A stretch of DNA of 64,000 bases from Martinezella rhizogenes (GTDB lineage: Bacteria > Pseudomonadota > Alphaproteobacteria > Rhizobiales > Rhizobiaceae), in the NCBI GenBank assembly GCA_013322215.1, contig JAAMEZ010000021.1, positions 558,001 through 622,000 on the forward strand, read 5' to 3'. Each line of letters opens with the position of its first letter. The first letter of the stretch is position 1. A program made the translations under genes and the position numbers. The notes beneath the pieces were generated by a model. The model worked only from the letters and a program-made list of their open reading frames with translations. It did no database searches and was not told the DNA's origin. Positions 1-9,026 of the stretch are shown here, one piece after another.

Positions 1-603
1 AATTGTCTTTCGGCTTCGGTCATCGCAACACACAACCTTCTTTGAGCAACAATTGCCCTGTCAGATGTGCCGCTGTACCGCATCTCTGCAGGAACGACAG
101 CCCACTCGCCTCTTGCCGCGGTATTTATTGAACTCGATGAACTCCTTCCATGATGCACGCCCCCGGGTCTCGGGCGGCAATTCAGGGTCCTGATGAGATC
201 AACAAGGATTTCCAGCCTTAAATGAACAGTCCATGCCGGTCATGCCATTGCACTGGAGACAGATTGTCCTGTTCTTTGCTGATATCTTGTCCAGCTATGG
301 CGTTCCCCCTCACGCGATAACGCTGAAAATTCCATACTTTTAAACTTGGCACGATCGTTGCGTCATCCATATCGTACCGTAATCGAATGTCCTGTTCGAT
401 TTCCTGGTATTCAAGGCTAGGCGACGCCCAAATCATGGGGATTGAGATGCTGCCGGAAAAGGTTCCGCGAAAGCAGCAGATACTGGAGGAAGCAGCGCGA
501 AATGCCGGAGCGGGTGTGCTGCCGTCGTTGGAGACTGGCGCGGAGATCCGATGAGGCTGTTACAACAGGGCAATACTTTTCGAACGGGCGAGGAGATGAC
601 AAG
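1..603. other. No confident gene; possible decayed frames
   Basis: No frame here is convincing. On the minus strand an ATG at 23-21 opens MTEAERQ and runs off the window, so a gene may start here and leave the window. A minus frame at 198-61 reads protein-like (ASWKEFIEFNKYRGK) but lacks a start and follows a stop at 201-199. A minus frame at 436-218 (72 codons, begins MIWASPSLEYQE) and a plus frame at 435-554 (39 codons) are also open. The pattern of short broken frames fits a decayed locus, but no family was recognised. Confidence 0.3.
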
Positions 604-813
604 ATGACAAGACGATTTGCAATCGGCGATCACGTAAGCTGGAATTCCGAAGCCGGTCGAGTGTCCGGGACGATCATCGCCATCCATACCAGCGACTTCG
701 ACTACAAGGGATATACGCATCGCGCGAGCGAAGACGAGCCGCAATATGAGATCAAGAGCGACAAAACCGATCACGTCGCCGCTCACAAGGGCAGCGCTCT
801 CGACTATGTATAG
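604..813 (+). CDS. DUF2945 (HVA1/TUDOR-like) small protein
   Basis: Small soluble protein of about 69 residues. It begins MTRRFAIGDHV and shows the DUF2945/HVA1 pattern: a F-x-x-GDHVSWNSEAG start, a GxI core, then YEIKSDKTDHVAAHKGSAL near the end, which is the typical xSDKTxHxAxHK signature. Family members are usually 60-75 residues, so it looks complete. The function is not established; the fold is predicted to be a small beta-barrel. The ATG at 604 is preferred over upstream in-frame starts because GAGGAG lies just upstream and the homology begins there. It stands alone. Confidence 0.8.
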   Translation: MTRRFAIGDHVSWNSEAGRVSGTIIAIHTSDFDYKGYTHRASEDEPQYEIKSDKTDHVAAHKGSALDYV

Positions 814-1064
814 TCAAGCCGATTCGTGACGAAGCAATGGTCAAGATGATCAAGGCATTTGGTCAATTGCCTGATCGCAAGGCCATTTGTTGGCTTGTTG
901 GCGAGGAATACACCCGAGATGGCCCCTGGTACCGATCGCGACGCATTAAGTCACTTTCTTCAATCCGTCCCGGGCGGCGTTCATCAACCGCGGGCGTAGT
1001 CGTTGAGTTAATTAACTACTCCGCGTATCGTCGGTTTCTGCCGATGCCGTGAAAATGTGAGCGG

Positions 1065-1294
1065 TTAAGCTTGGTCGTCATTGAAAGTTTCGCCGATGCT
1101 CTTGGCGGACAGTTTTTCTGTCGGCAGGGTGAGCAGCGCGAATTGACTGCATAAATGGTCCTCATCCACAATCAGTTCCTGACGCTCATCGGCAACATCA
1201 CAATATCACCCTGCATGTGAAAACGACTATTGCGATACGAACGGTTTTCACCGACTTCCACGATCTTACCTGTCTCGAGAATAGCGTTCTTCAT
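1065..1294 (-). pseudogene. Possible frameshifted small gene
   Basis: Two minus-strand frames join head to tail. One runs from ATG 1294 to a stop at 1172 (40 codons, MKNAILETGKIVEVGEN...). The next continues in another frame to a stop at 1065 (ADERQELIVDEDHLC... then a charged tail ending FNDDQA). Both read like protein, and the second has no start of its own, so one frameshifted gene of about 75 residues is the simplest reading. No Shine-Dalgarno is obvious and no family was recognised. Two unrelated small frames remain possible. Confidence 0.3.
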
Positions 1295-1308
1295 CCGCAA
1301 GATGGATG

Positions 1309-2142
1309 TCACTCAGACAGATCGAAAACGAGTTTGGCGTTCGGGCTTTTATTGCTGTATCCGACGATATTACAACCCTCACGGATCGGCGCCTTGCCCA
1401 GCAGCGTCAGATTGCCGCTCTGATAATGGCCGTTGACCAAGTACGGTGCCGGGTCGCAGCCCTTCTTGAAAGTGTACGCGACACCCGAGAACCATTCGTT
1501 CGGGACCTCCCAGCCGTGCACCAGGACTGTGTTCGGTTTGATGGTGCCAGCGATCGATGCCTTAGGCTCCTCATATACGATGATATGCTGCTTCTGATTG
1601 TTGAACATCAGCGAGCCGTTATGCCCGATAGGCTCTCCGTATCGATCCTCCGTGCGAAATGTCTGCGTGACGGGCACATCCCTGTACGGCCAGCCGAACG
1701 GGCACAACTGCAGCCACATGGCACCTAGAGTGCGATCCATGGCGGTATCGGCAACGCGCTTGCCGGTGTCGGAATCACGAACGCCGGGATATCCGTAGAA
1801 GTTCTTGCTCTTGGTGTCCGGTCCGTCGAAAATGTAATGCTTGCCGTCAGTTTGCAGGTCGCCAGTTTCGCAGTTCGCGCTAGCCTCGTAGACGCGACCG
1901 CCGTCATCTCCGTACGATTGCGCGCACGATGTGTCCGATGGATGCCAGTTCCCGCACCAGTTCTGCACCGATTCCGGAGTAACCTTGGCCTTCAGCGCCG
2001 ATTTTGTGCCACCGTAGTCCGTGAATTCGAAGATGATGGGTGCAGGGCCGCCGCTCAGGGCGGGGAACTCTTCACCGATCGGCGCAGGTGGCATTGCAGG
2101 AATACTAGCAGCGAGAAAAATGAGTGGAACGAAAATCGACAT
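1309..2142 (-). CDS. Secreted protein of unknown function
   Basis: About 277 residues when started at MSIFVPLIF, which opens with a clear Sec-type signal peptide ending near residue 18 (hydrophobic run, then ASIPAMPPAP). In-frame codons further upstream would place a charged stretch before the signal, so 2142 is the better start. The mature part has several spaced cysteines (WCGNW, SCAQS, NCETG, LCPFG, KGCDP, EGCN), many aromatics and a C-terminal LVFDLSE, consistent with a disulfide-bonded exported beta-rich protein. No catalytic motif was recognised. Neighbours give no functional hint, and convergence with an operon is not seen. Confidence 0.65.
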   Translation of the reverse strand: MSIFVPLIFLAASIPAMPPAPIGEEFPALSGGPAPIIFEFTDYGGTKSALKAKVTPESVQNWCGNWHPSDTSCAQSYGDDGGRVYEASANCETGDLQTDGKHYIFDGPDTKSKNFYGYPGVRDSDTGKRVADTAMDRTLGAMWLQLCPFGWPYRDVPVTQTFRTEDRYGEPIGHNGSLMFNNQKQHIIVYEEPKASIAGTIKPNTVLVHGWEVPNEWFSGVAYTFKKGCDPAPYLVNGHYQSGNLTLLGKAPIREGCNIVGYSNKSPNAKLVFDLSE

Positions 2143-2596
2143 GAAATCCCCAGGGCGTCGCCGGTTGATGTGTCGAAATGTAACACCCAATAATTGCGTA
2201 ATTTCTAGTTGTGTTGGTAAAATTGTCCGCAGCGGGAAATCCGTCGTCAGTAGTTTGCTGACGGTGGATCGGTAATGCCGTGGGGTCAGATGTCAGCCAC
2301 ATCGAACAGCTCCTTGGTCCGCGACGTCAGCCAGCCATGCTGGTCGGACGTGCACACTCCAAAATCGCCAGCGCATTTGATGGCTTCGGTCGAGCCGCAT
2401 CGGCATCCTGGCAGGAGTTTTGATCTTGTCGATCTCGACCATTTCTTCAAAGATGGTCAGGATACAGAATCGAGGAGCGCCGGAACATATCATTGCTTCC
2501 AGCGGTCATTCTCGCCAATTGCCGTTCGGTCGACTGAGTTCCATACTTGGGCGAACCGAGAGTTTCTCGCCATACTGCAGGGAGTGACCACAGGAA
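2143..2596. other. Intergenic stretch with one cysteine-rich open frame
   Basis: No confident gene. A minus frame ending with the stop at 2288-2286 is open for about 55 codons. It contains CRCGSTEAIKCAGDFGVC, followed by DQHGWLTSRTKELFDVADI; the four close cysteines suggest a zinc ribbon, but only a TTG start is available. It may be the 3' remnant of a lost gene. The rest should hold the promoters of the divergent neighbours; none was resolved. Confidence 0.25.
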
Positions 2597-3562
2597 ATGC
2601 TAAGTGTTTTCCCGGTGCCGCAAGACGATAAAAAGGGCCAGCCGCAAGCGTTTGCAGAAGCCTTATGGATCGACCTGCTGAGTCCTAGTAGTGCTGAGTT
2701 AAGGGAGGTGGAGGAAGTCATTGGCGCACCTCTCCCCTCCCTTAGTGCCCTCAGTGAAATCGAAACGTCGAGCCGACTGAGAAATCAGCATGGCGTGCTT
2801 TACATGAGTACGCCGTCGGCGGCCCGACATCCGGAAGGGGCTGATACGACACCGCCCCTCGGGTTTGTCTTATCGATGAATCGTCTCGTCACGGTCCGGT
2901 TTATGGCACTGCCGGCTATTGACGCCGTCGCGTCCGGATTTGCCGGAGAAGATGCTCCAAAATCGAGCCTTGAGGTCTTCACATTGCTCTGTGAAGACAT
3001 TGTCGACCGCGTTGCCGATGCTCTTGAGCACCTGGCAGGAGAGCTCAATGGCCTTTCAACAAGCGCCTTTCGTGCTGAGGACCCTCGCGGCCACCATGCA
3101 GCCCGCGCAAACAAGCTGTTGCGAGCACAATTGCGCCAGGTGGGGCGTCTAGGAGACCGTCTCTCCGAGATTCGAGACGGTTTACAGGGTCTCGGGCGCG
3201 TTGTGACCTACACAGAACAGCAAGCCAAGGGGTGGTCGGAAGATCTGGAGCCGCGTCTGGCAGGGTTATGCCGAGATATCCATTCGCTCGTGGACTATGA
3301 AGAGCAACTTGCCAACAAAGTCCAGTTCGTGCTGGACGCTCTCGTCGGCCTGATTGGCATTGCTCAAAACGACATATTCAAGGTTCTGACCATCGTATCG
3401 ATCGCCGGCATTCCTCCAACCCTTGTCGCCGGCATCTACGGCATGAACTTCAAGAACATGCCGGAATATGACTGGACCTGGGGATATCAATATGGTTGGG
3501 CCGTCATCTTACTTAGCACCCTCATTCCATTGGTTTGGTTCAAGGTGAAGGGCTGGTTCTGA
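2597..3562 (+). CDS. CorA/ZntB-family divalent metal transporter
   Basis: Inner-membrane pentameric metal channel or transporter of the CorA superfamily, 321 residues, the usual length. The N-terminal two thirds form the cytoplasmic funnel: an alpha/beta domain, then long charged helices around residues 150-255. Two transmembrane segments lie at the C-terminus. The family signature YGMN sits at the end of TM1 (about residues 281-284), followed by MPEYDW in the external loop. Substrate could be Mg2+, Zn2+ or Co2+; the absence of a strongly basic tail after TM2 does not settle it. ATG 2597 has GGAG upstream. It appears monocistronic. Confidence 0.92.
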   Translation: MLSVFPVPQDDKKGQPQAFAEALWIDLLSPSSAELREVEEVIGAPLPSLSALSEIETSSRLRNQHGVLYMSTPSAARHPEGADTTPPLGFVLSMNRLVTVRFMALPAIDAVASGFAGEDAPKSSLEVFTLLCEDIVDRVADALEHLAGELNGLSTSAFRAEDPRGHHAARANKLLRAQLRQVGRLGDRLSEIRDGLQGLGRVVTYTEQQAKGWSEDLEPRLAGLCRDIHSLVDYEEQLANKVQFVLDALVGLIGIAQNDIFKVLTIVSIAGIPPTLVAGIYGMNFKNMPEYDWTWGYQYGWAVILLSTLIPLVWFKVKGWF

Positions 3563-3588
3563 TGGCGGGTGATAGAGCGGAACCCGGA

Positions 3589-4173
3589 TCACCCTGCCCC
3601 CCACGCCCACAATAGTAGCACCCCACCCAAAAGGCCAAGAGCTGAGGATCCCCACCAGGCCGAGCGTCTCCGGGTCAGGGCGGCCACGGCACCCAGCGCG
3701 ATTGCAACCTGCAACATGGCGACGGCGTAGGCGTAGTAGTGGTGGCGATGAATAAGGAGATTGGCCTCGTCATCCTTCTCGTCCCGCATTTTTTCAAGTT
3801 CATGCGCGGCAGCGCTGATTGATTTTTCTTCGTCCGCATATCGTCGGTTCGTTTCATCGAGATCCGGCGCCACCGGCTTGCCTTCCGCGGCTAGAAGCTC
3901 CATCTGCGATTTGAGGATCGCATTCTTGATACCTTTCGCCTGATAATAGGCCCACTGATCGGAGGCTTGGGCCTGCTTTTGAGCCGCCTCCGTCTTTAAC
4001 GCCAGCGCCTCATTGATTGAGCCTCCCGCCAGGAGGGAGCCGATTGCTGCGAGTGCGGCAAAGAACGCCGTTGTTAGAGCGATGAAACGCAGCAGCGAGG
4101 CGGATTTCTTCTCGATCTCCTCATCGATAGCTTCACGCAATTTGTCGGTATCAACCTCGATCTCTTCAGGCAT
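3589..4173 (-). CDS. DUF4337 membrane protein
   Basis: 194 residues from MPEEIEV. An acidic N-terminus (EEIEVDTDKLREAIDEEIEKK) leads into one membrane segment (about 30-52). A long charged, probably coiled-coil, region with conserved-looking QWAYYQAKGIK follows, then two C-terminal hydrophobic segments (about 150-193). This order matches the DUF4337 family, whose role is unknown. The upstream in-frame ATG (4197) adds eight residues with no support; the chosen start sits at the family N-terminus. It converges on the CorA-like gene, and a 7-bp inverted repeat (3567-3573 with 3588-3594) lies between the two stops. Confidence 0.78.
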   Translation of the reverse strand: MPEEIEVDTDKLREAIDEEIEKKSASLLRFIALTTAFFAALAAIGSLLAGGSINEALALKTEAAQKQAQASDQWAYYQAKGIKNAILKSQMELLAAEGKPVAPDLDETNRRYADEEKSISAAAHELEKMRDEKDDEANLLIHRHHYYAYAVAMLQVAIALGAVAALTRRRSAWWGSSALGLLGGVLLLWAWGAG

Positions 4174-4594
4174 GGTGCAGCTCAAAAAGTGAAACAATCA
4201 GGGCGCACATTCTCGCATGAATCTCCGCATCTGGAACTAGGCTGAGAAGGAATTTCTCCAACAATACCCAACTCTAAAGGGAGCCTGACTGAAGCTCGAG
4301 CCTGCTACCGGGCTGTATTCGCCCATTGCTCTTGAAGGGAAGCGAACTGTCGTCACACACTCCTGCAGGCCAGTCTGCCGAAATGCTGGCACGGAGAGAC
4401 CGTCTGAACCGAGCACGCCAGTCCAGGATATTCCTCTCCGCATGGACGGATGGCACCTCTTTTTGGATTTCGCTCAGGTTCAGTCAGATGAATCCGGATC
4501 CCATTGCTTTTAGCCGGCCCCAAGTATTCCGGAAATAGGATCACCTTCCGATGAAAATCCTCATGGCAGTTCGCGAAAAATCACGAGCGCAACA
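4174..4594. other. Intergenic stretch, nothing recognised
   Basis: About 420 bases with only short overlapping frames on both strands, none protein-like and none with a good ribosome binding site. No hairpin with a T-run was seen. Confidence 0.5.
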
Positions 4595-5359
4595 TCACGA
4601 TGCAGGAAGCGGCAGTTTCTTGGTCCGCCCGCCATCGACCACATAAACCTGGCCGCTGACAAAGCCGCTCTCTTCCGATGCAAGCCAGACTGCCAGGTTC
4701 CCAATGTCACGAGGCTCGCCCAGCCGCCCCACCGGATGCATAACGAGAAGTTCGCGCCGGACGCGTTCGCTATCTGGCATGCTGTCGATGTACTGTTCGC
4801 TAAGGTCGGAATTGATCCAGCCCGGAGCAATCGCATTGCAACGAATGCCATCTCGTCCTTGATCCACTGCAACCGCGGCAGTGAACCCATGGATACCTGC
4901 TTTCGACGCGGAATATGCGGGATGACCGGGATTGGACGCCAGGCCCTCGATGGACCCGATGTTGATGATGCTGCCTCCGCCCCGCCGTCTCATATGGGGC
5001 ACCGAAGCCTTAGTGAGCAAGAACGGAGCCTTGAGGTTGATCGACATCATCTGATCCCAATCCTCCTCCGACATCTCCTCGACCGTCTTCTCGAACATGA
5101 TTCCGGCATTGTTCACCAGAACGTCGAGACCGCCGAATTCCCGCACGGTCCATTCGATCGCATCCGTGATGTCATGCGAGCTGGAGAGATCCGCTTTAAG
5201 GAAAAACGTCCGCTCGCCGAGCATCTCGCTCGGCGGCGCATTTCTTTGGACGATCACCACCGTGGCGCCTTCTTCGATAAAGCGCGCCGTTATACCGGCT
5301 CCGATTCCGCGGCCGCCGCCCGTGACGATCGCGACCTTGCCTTCCAGCCTTCCAGCCAT
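4595..5359 (-). CDS. SDR-family NAD(P)-dependent dehydrogenase (distal gene)
   Basis: Classical short-chain dehydrogenase/reductase, 254 residues. The nucleotide motif TGGGRGIG is at 13-20, NNAG at 83-86, and the catalytic residues are Asn108, Ser136, Tyr149 and Lys153 (YSASK). Arg39 after the second strand suggests NADP preference. The ATG at 5359 is chosen because GGAG precedes it and the Rossmann fold begins at once; longer frames upstream only shadow the next gene. It lies 11 bases downstream of a second SDR gene, so the two are co-transcribed. In the island they could oxidise a hydroxyl group of a hydroxylated betaine or a breakdown product. Substrate unknown. Confidence 0.9.
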   Translation of the reverse strand: MAGRLEGKVAIVTGGGRGIGAGITARFIEEGATVVIVQRNAPPSEMLGERTFFLKADLSSSHDITDAIEWTVREFGGLDVLVNNAGIMFEKTVEEMSEEDWDQMMSINLKAPFLLTKASVPHMRRRGGGSIINIGSIEGLASNPGHPAYSASKAGIHGFTAAVAVDQGRDGIRCNAIAPGWINSDLSEQYIDSMPDSERVRRELLVMHPVGRLGEPRDIGNLAVWLASEESGFVSGQVYVVDGGRTKKLPLPAS

Positions 5360-5370
5360 CCCGTATCTCC

Positions 5371-6138
5371 TCAATAAACGGCTTTTGCGCCGTTGACTTC
5401 GATCGTTGCGCCCGCGACGTATCGGCTGGCATCGGAGGTGAGGAAGGTCACCACGTCGGCAATGTCTTCCGGCTCGGCGATCCGTCCCAAAGGAACGCTG
5501 CGGTTCAATTCTTCGATGGCAGTGTCCGGATCGAAGCCCCGGCGGATGAAACCGGTGCGCAGCATTGGCGTGTTCACTTCGTTGGGGCAGACGGCGTTCA
5601 CTCTTATCCCGTCGCCGGCATGGTCCCGGCCGAGGCATTTCGACAGGCTCGCAACGGCCGCCTTGCTCGCACAATAGGCGGGATGTCCGGGACCGGGATA
5701 AAGGCCCCAGCACGACGAGATATTGACGATCGAGCCGCCGCCATGGCTCTTCATATGTGCGATCGCCTTCCGGCAAGTATAGAAAATGGCGTTGACGTTG
5801 ATATCCCACGTCCTTGCCCAGTCTTGATCAGTCGTCTCGGTGATCGTGCCACGCGTGATGATGCCGGCATTGTTGACAAGCGCGTCAAGCCGACCCGTTG
5901 CCTGAACTGCAAAATCGATCAGTTCCTCGCAATAGGCTTTCGATCTGAGATCGCCTGCCTTTGCCCAGACGACATGCCCATCGCGATTGAGATCGGCAGC
6001 AACGTCCTCCAAAGCCTTGGCATCGGCATCGCCAGCAATGACATTATAGCCGCGCTCTACGAACTGCCTGGCAATCACCCTACCGATGCCGCCGGCCGCG
6101 CCGGTCACCACGACAGTCATCCCGCTTTCGGTCTTCAT
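5371..6138 (-). CDS. SDR-family NAD-dependent dehydrogenase (proximal gene)
   Basis: Classical SDR of 255 residues. TGAAGGIG is at 12-19, an acidic residue (Asp37) after strand two favours NAD, NNAG is at 89-92, and the active-site Ser141/142, Tyr155 and Lys159 (YCASK) are present. Only moderately similar to its downstream partner, so the pair probably catalyses two different steps. GGAGGG lies just upstream of ATG 6138. The promoter region carries a GTCTAGACTAT motif (6165-6175) that resembles one upstream of the mttB-like gene. Likely role: oxidation of an alcohol in betaine-derived carbon; exact substrate not predictable. Confidence 0.9.
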   Translation of the reverse strand: MKTESGMTVVVTGAAGGIGRVIARQFVERGYNVIAGDADAKALEDVAADLNRDGHVVWAKAGDLRSKAYCEELIDFAVQATGRLDALVNNAGIITRGTITETTDQDWARTWDINVNAIFYTCRKAIAHMKSHGGGSIVNISSCWGLYPGPGHPAYCASKAAVASLSKCLGRDHAGDGIRVNAVCPNEVNTPMLRTGFIRRGFDPDTAIEELNRSVPLGRIAEPEDIADVVTFLTSDASRYVAGATIEVNGAKAVY

Positions 6139-6555
6139 AAGCCCTCCCTAAACTTGACAGTTGTGTCTAGACTATTCTCGATCTCTGGCCGGAATGCCAG
6201 AGTCGCAAAACGTAGAAAAAGTCATGTGTCGATTGAGTTTGACGCTGTAAGGCTTCGCACTGGAGCGCCTTGACTCCGCCGCACCGCTACAGGCACCCGC
6301 GGGCGGCCCTAAGCGCCGTGACCTTTATTCCTGTCCGATATTATTTGGCATCCTGTCCAAACCGCGGGACCGACGGAGGTGCGGATGCTTTCGAAGTTTA
6401 AGACGATTTCTTCATCGACACGCCTGGTCTCCAACTGGGATATCCGACCGGGATAACTGACATTCGACCCGATTCGATTGAAGCGTTCCTGCTCTCGATA
6501 CAGGCGAGAGTCTGACAAATGTCACGCGGAACGCATCAGAAAACCAACGCGCGAT
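6139..6555. other. Intergenic region with SDR promoter
   Basis: About 420 bases between the SDR operon and proX. It includes GTCTAGACTAT at 6165-6175, about 27 bases upstream of the SDR start. The octamer CTAGACTA within it recurs at 10637-10644 upstream of the mttB-like gene. A minus frame at 6518-6309 (69 codons) is open but has no recognised content or ribosome binding site. Confidence 0.3.
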
Positions 6556-6582
6556 GACGCTGCCGCACAGAACGGCAGCGTC
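6556..6582 (-). terminator. Hairpin after proX
   Basis: A perfect 10-bp inverted repeat, GACGCTGCCG (6556-6565) and CGGCAGCGTC (6573-6582), with a 7-base loop, begins 8 bases after the proX stop codon. On the transcribed strand no T-run follows, so it may be a 3' stabilising or weak termination structure, typical after binding-protein genes. Confidence 0.55.
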
Positions 6583-6589
6583 TGCTCCA

Positions 6590-7564
6590 TTACTTCGCAG
6601 CCTTGGCGTCTGCGATCCACTTGTCCCATTCCGACTTGTGCGCCGAGATCCAATCGGTCACATGCTTCTTGATCTGCTCATTGGACTTCTCGCCGTCATT
6701 GACGAGTTTGTTTTCCGCATTGATGTCTTCAACAGGGATTTGCACCTGCTCGAACCACTTCTTGGCCGACGGGTTGGCGTTTACGAAGGCGGTGTTGGCA
6801 ATGACCATCTGGTCGTTCACTGGAAAGCCGAGATTGCCCAGACCTGGGACCGTGGTGTTGTCCGTCTTGCCGTCGGGAAGTTCGGTCTTCTTGACATTGA
6901 GCCAGACCACTTCCTTGCCTGGCCGAAGCACGGCAGAAACCCACAGCGGCGTCCAGGTGTAATAGAGGGTCGGCTTACCTTCCTTGATCCTCTCGATCGC
7001 ATCGGGGATGATGGAGAAATAACCGCCCTGTTGATGTTCGACAGTATCTCGAAGGCCGTAGGCATCCAGTTGATGTTCGATGACGCGCTCGCAGCCCCAG
7101 CCAGGTTCGCAGCCGTAGAGATCAGCCTTTCCATTACCATTAATGTCGAAGAGCTTTGCCTTCTCTGGATCTTTCAGATCTTCGAGATATTTGATCCCGG
7201 TCGCATCCGCAGTCTTCTTGTCGATGAGATAGCCCTGCAGCGAGTTGGTCGAGAGCTTTCCAAGCCGGATAAGCTTTGCATCGCCGCCGGCTTCCTTCCA
7301 ATAGGCTTCGTGAAGCGGCTCCCAGTGGGCCGCATAGAAGGTGAGATCACCGTTTGCTACCGCGACATGGGCAAGCTGAACTTGTGTTTGAACGGGCTCG
7401 GCAACATCGTAGCCAAGATCTTTCAACCCCTGCGAAACGATATATGTCTGGAACAACTCTTCAGTAATTCCGGACCAGGCCGGTTTCACTTGCTCGGCTG
7501 CCGACGCATTGCCGGTCACTGCCAGAAGCGATGCCAACAGGGCAGCGATGGACTTTATCTTCAT
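6590..7564 (-). CDS. proX: Glycine betaine/proline-betaine ABC substrate-binding protein ProX-like
   Basis: Periplasmic binding protein of 324 residues with a Sec signal peptide (cleavage near ASA/A, residues 21-23). It belongs to the OpuAC/ProX family. Trp81 (AHWEP), Trp156 in GCEPGWGCE (151-159) and Trp204 (YTWTP) line up with the three-Trp cation-pi box that holds quaternary ammonium groups in ProX, and Cys152/Cys158 would form the family disulfide. It should bind a trimethyl- or dimethylammonium compound. Its permease and ATPase are encoded 5 kb away at 12938-14937 on the other strand, and both halves share an upstream 27-bp element, which ties them together. Confidence 0.93.
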   Translation of the reverse strand: MKIKSIAALLASLLAVTGNASAAEQVKPAWSGITEELFQTYIVSQGLKDLGYDVAEPVQTQVQLAHVAVANGDLTFYAAHWEPLHEAYWKEAGGDAKLIRLGKLSTNSLQGYLIDKKTADATGIKYLEDLKDPEKAKLFDINGNGKADLYGCEPGWGCERVIEHQLDAYGLRDTVEHQQGGYFSIIPDAIERIKEGKPTLYYTWTPLWVSAVLRPGKEVVWLNVKKTELPDGKTDNTTVPGLGNLGFPVNDQMVIANTAFVNANPSAKKWFEQVQIPVEDINAENKLVNDGEKSNEQIKKHVTDWISAHKSEWDKWIADAKAAK

Positions 7565-7673
7565 GATGCCAGTTCCCTCTTTTTTGATTGACGCTCGACC
7601 TTCCGAACTACGCAGTGCAAAGCGCCTTTAGCTCTGCGTTCCAGATACTCCTCCCATGGAGTACTAAGATTGG

Positions 7674-7729
7674 TAACACATGTCTTTCGAACTCAACGCC
7701 GTAAAAAAGTAGACCGTCAGGTGACTTTA
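7674..7729 (-). promoter_or_regulatory. Shared regulatory element upstream of proX
   Basis: Read on the minus strand, a 27-bp block (7729-7703; core AGTCACCTGACGGTCTAC, ending in six T) is identical to 12841-12867 upstream of proW. In both places exactly 22 unrelated bases follow, then TGTGTTA (7680-7674 here). The conserved spacing points to an activator site plus a promoter element. The distance to the proX start is about 110 bases from TGTGTTA. Candidate binder: the adjacent GlxA/AraC-type regulator. Confidence 0.75.
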
Positions 7730-7872
7730 ATGCACTGATCTCATTGTGTTGTTTGCTCTTGATAGAGGATGTGGCCGCGCTGCCGGATACCGCGAATAAG
7801 ATCGCTTTGACCGAAATTCCATTGGTTGTGCTGAGGTGGTCGCAGACCTGCAAGAATGCCGGATGAGACGCT

Positions 7873-8976
7873 CTACCAGAATGCGGCGTGTCGCTTCTTC
7901 TTCCGGATCCCAATCGGCGTCATGCGTTCCAGCCTTGCTTGCTGGGGACTGCATCCATACAGAAGACGGTAGCATTTCGAAAAATGAGATGCCGAGACGA
8001 AACCACATGCTACTGCAATGTCGACGATGGGCTTGTTGGTGGCTTTAACCAACTGTCTCGCACGATCGAGACGCAACTGAACATAGTATTTGTGCGGAGA
8101 GATGCCGAGATAGGTTTCGAACAGGCGCTCCAGCTGTCGCCTTGAGATCGTCAACATATCCGCAATCCGATCGAGCGAGAGCGGTTCATCCAGGCAGCCC
8201 TCCATCAGCGCGAGCGCCTGGGCAAGCTTGCTGCTCGTGCCGCGCGCGGTCCACGGATACCAGCCCGTTTGCCGATGCGTCCGGTCCCTTACTCCGTCGG
8301 CAACATTGCGCTTGCAGATATCCGCCGTCAGATACGTACCAAGCGTGCGTTCGAGAAGCGCTATCGCAAGATCGAATGCCGAGGTTTGCCCGGCACAACT
8401 CCATATACCGCCATCTGCGGTATAGATTGCGTCAATCGCCTTGAGGTTGTTGAACGTCTCGGAAAAGGCGGCAGACTGCTCCCAATGAATGGTGCATTCG
8501 GCATTCTTCAGCGCACCCATCTCGGCAAGCATCCATGTGGCCGTTCCGAGAGCGACCACGGGTATGTTCTGTCGAAGGCACAGCCGTATGGCGCCCGATA
8601 GCTCAGCCGACGCACCGGGTTCTGCAGCGCCGTCCGCGATCATAACGACCATTTCGGTACGCGCGGATGAGCCCATTTTGGGCATGACTTCCGAGAATCG
8701 AAATTGAACCGGCATTGCCAGACCAAGGCTGCAGGCTTCAGAAGCACCGGATCTGCTTGCGAAAGCCCAGCGAAATCTCTGCCGCCCCAGGATTGCATTG
8801 GCTTTTTCGAACGGTGCGAGGAAGGAAGAAAGGCTTAGCAGCGAAAAGCCGGGAAACAGAAGAATCGTAACCGTGGAGGCGTCATCCTGATCCAAAAGGG
8901 CTGGCTCGGCGAAAGTGGCCGCATCATCGACCAAATCCGCAACGTCATCGTCCGGCCATTCCGATATTCGTCTCAT
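7873..8976 (-). CDS. GlxA-family AraC-type transcriptional regulator
   Basis: 367-residue regulator with an N-terminal DJ-1/PfpI (class I amidotransferase-like) domain (about 35-205) and a C-terminal AraC double helix-turn-helix (about 255-350; ISRRQLERLFE and DIAVACGFVSASHFSKCYR). This is the architecture of GbdR, CdhR and ArgR, which control glycine betaine, carnitine and arginine catabolism and sense the substrate through the PfpI-like domain. ATG 8976 has AGCGGAGAG just upstream; upstream in-frame codons fall in the mttB-like gene. It lies 50 bases after mttB-like, probably in one transcript, and upstream of proX. It is the best candidate to bind the 27-bp elements. Confidence 0.9.
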   Translation of the reverse strand: MRRISEWPDDDVADLVDDAATFAEPALLDQDDASTVTILLFPGFSLLSLSSFLAPFEKANAILGRQRFRWAFASRSGASEACSLGLAMPVQFRFSEVMPKMGSSARTEMVVMIADGAAEPGASAELSGAIRLCLRQNIPVVALGTATWMLAEMGALKNAECTIHWEQSAAFSETFNNLKAIDAIYTADGGIWSCAGQTSAFDLAIALLERTLGTYLTADICKRNVADGVRDRTHRQTGWYPWTARGTSSKLAQALALMEGCLDEPLSLDRIADMLTISRRQLERLFETYLGISPHKYYVQLRLDRARQLVKATNKPIVDIAVACGFVSASHFSKCYRLLYGCSPQQARLERMTPIGIRKKKRHAAFW

Positions 8977-9026
8977 CTCTCCGCTCCCCTTGCGAATGCG
9001 CCTCGCTAGACGCTCTGAAGAGATCA

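Noticed and set aside
3567..3594. Bidirectional terminator between the CorA-like and DUF4337 genes
   Set aside because: Only a 7-bp stem with a 14-base loop, no T-run, and it overlaps the DUF4337 stop codon.
5360..5809. N-terminal extension of the distal SDR frame up to 5809
   Set aside because: The extension lies wholly inside the other SDR gene, is rich in Arg and Pro as a shadow frame would be, and the ATG at 5359 has a good ribosome site at the start of the Rossmann fold.
6554..7591. Long plus-strand frame opposite proX
   Set aside because: It is antisense to a clear ProX gene with signal peptide and Trp box; the plus reading has no recognisable domain.
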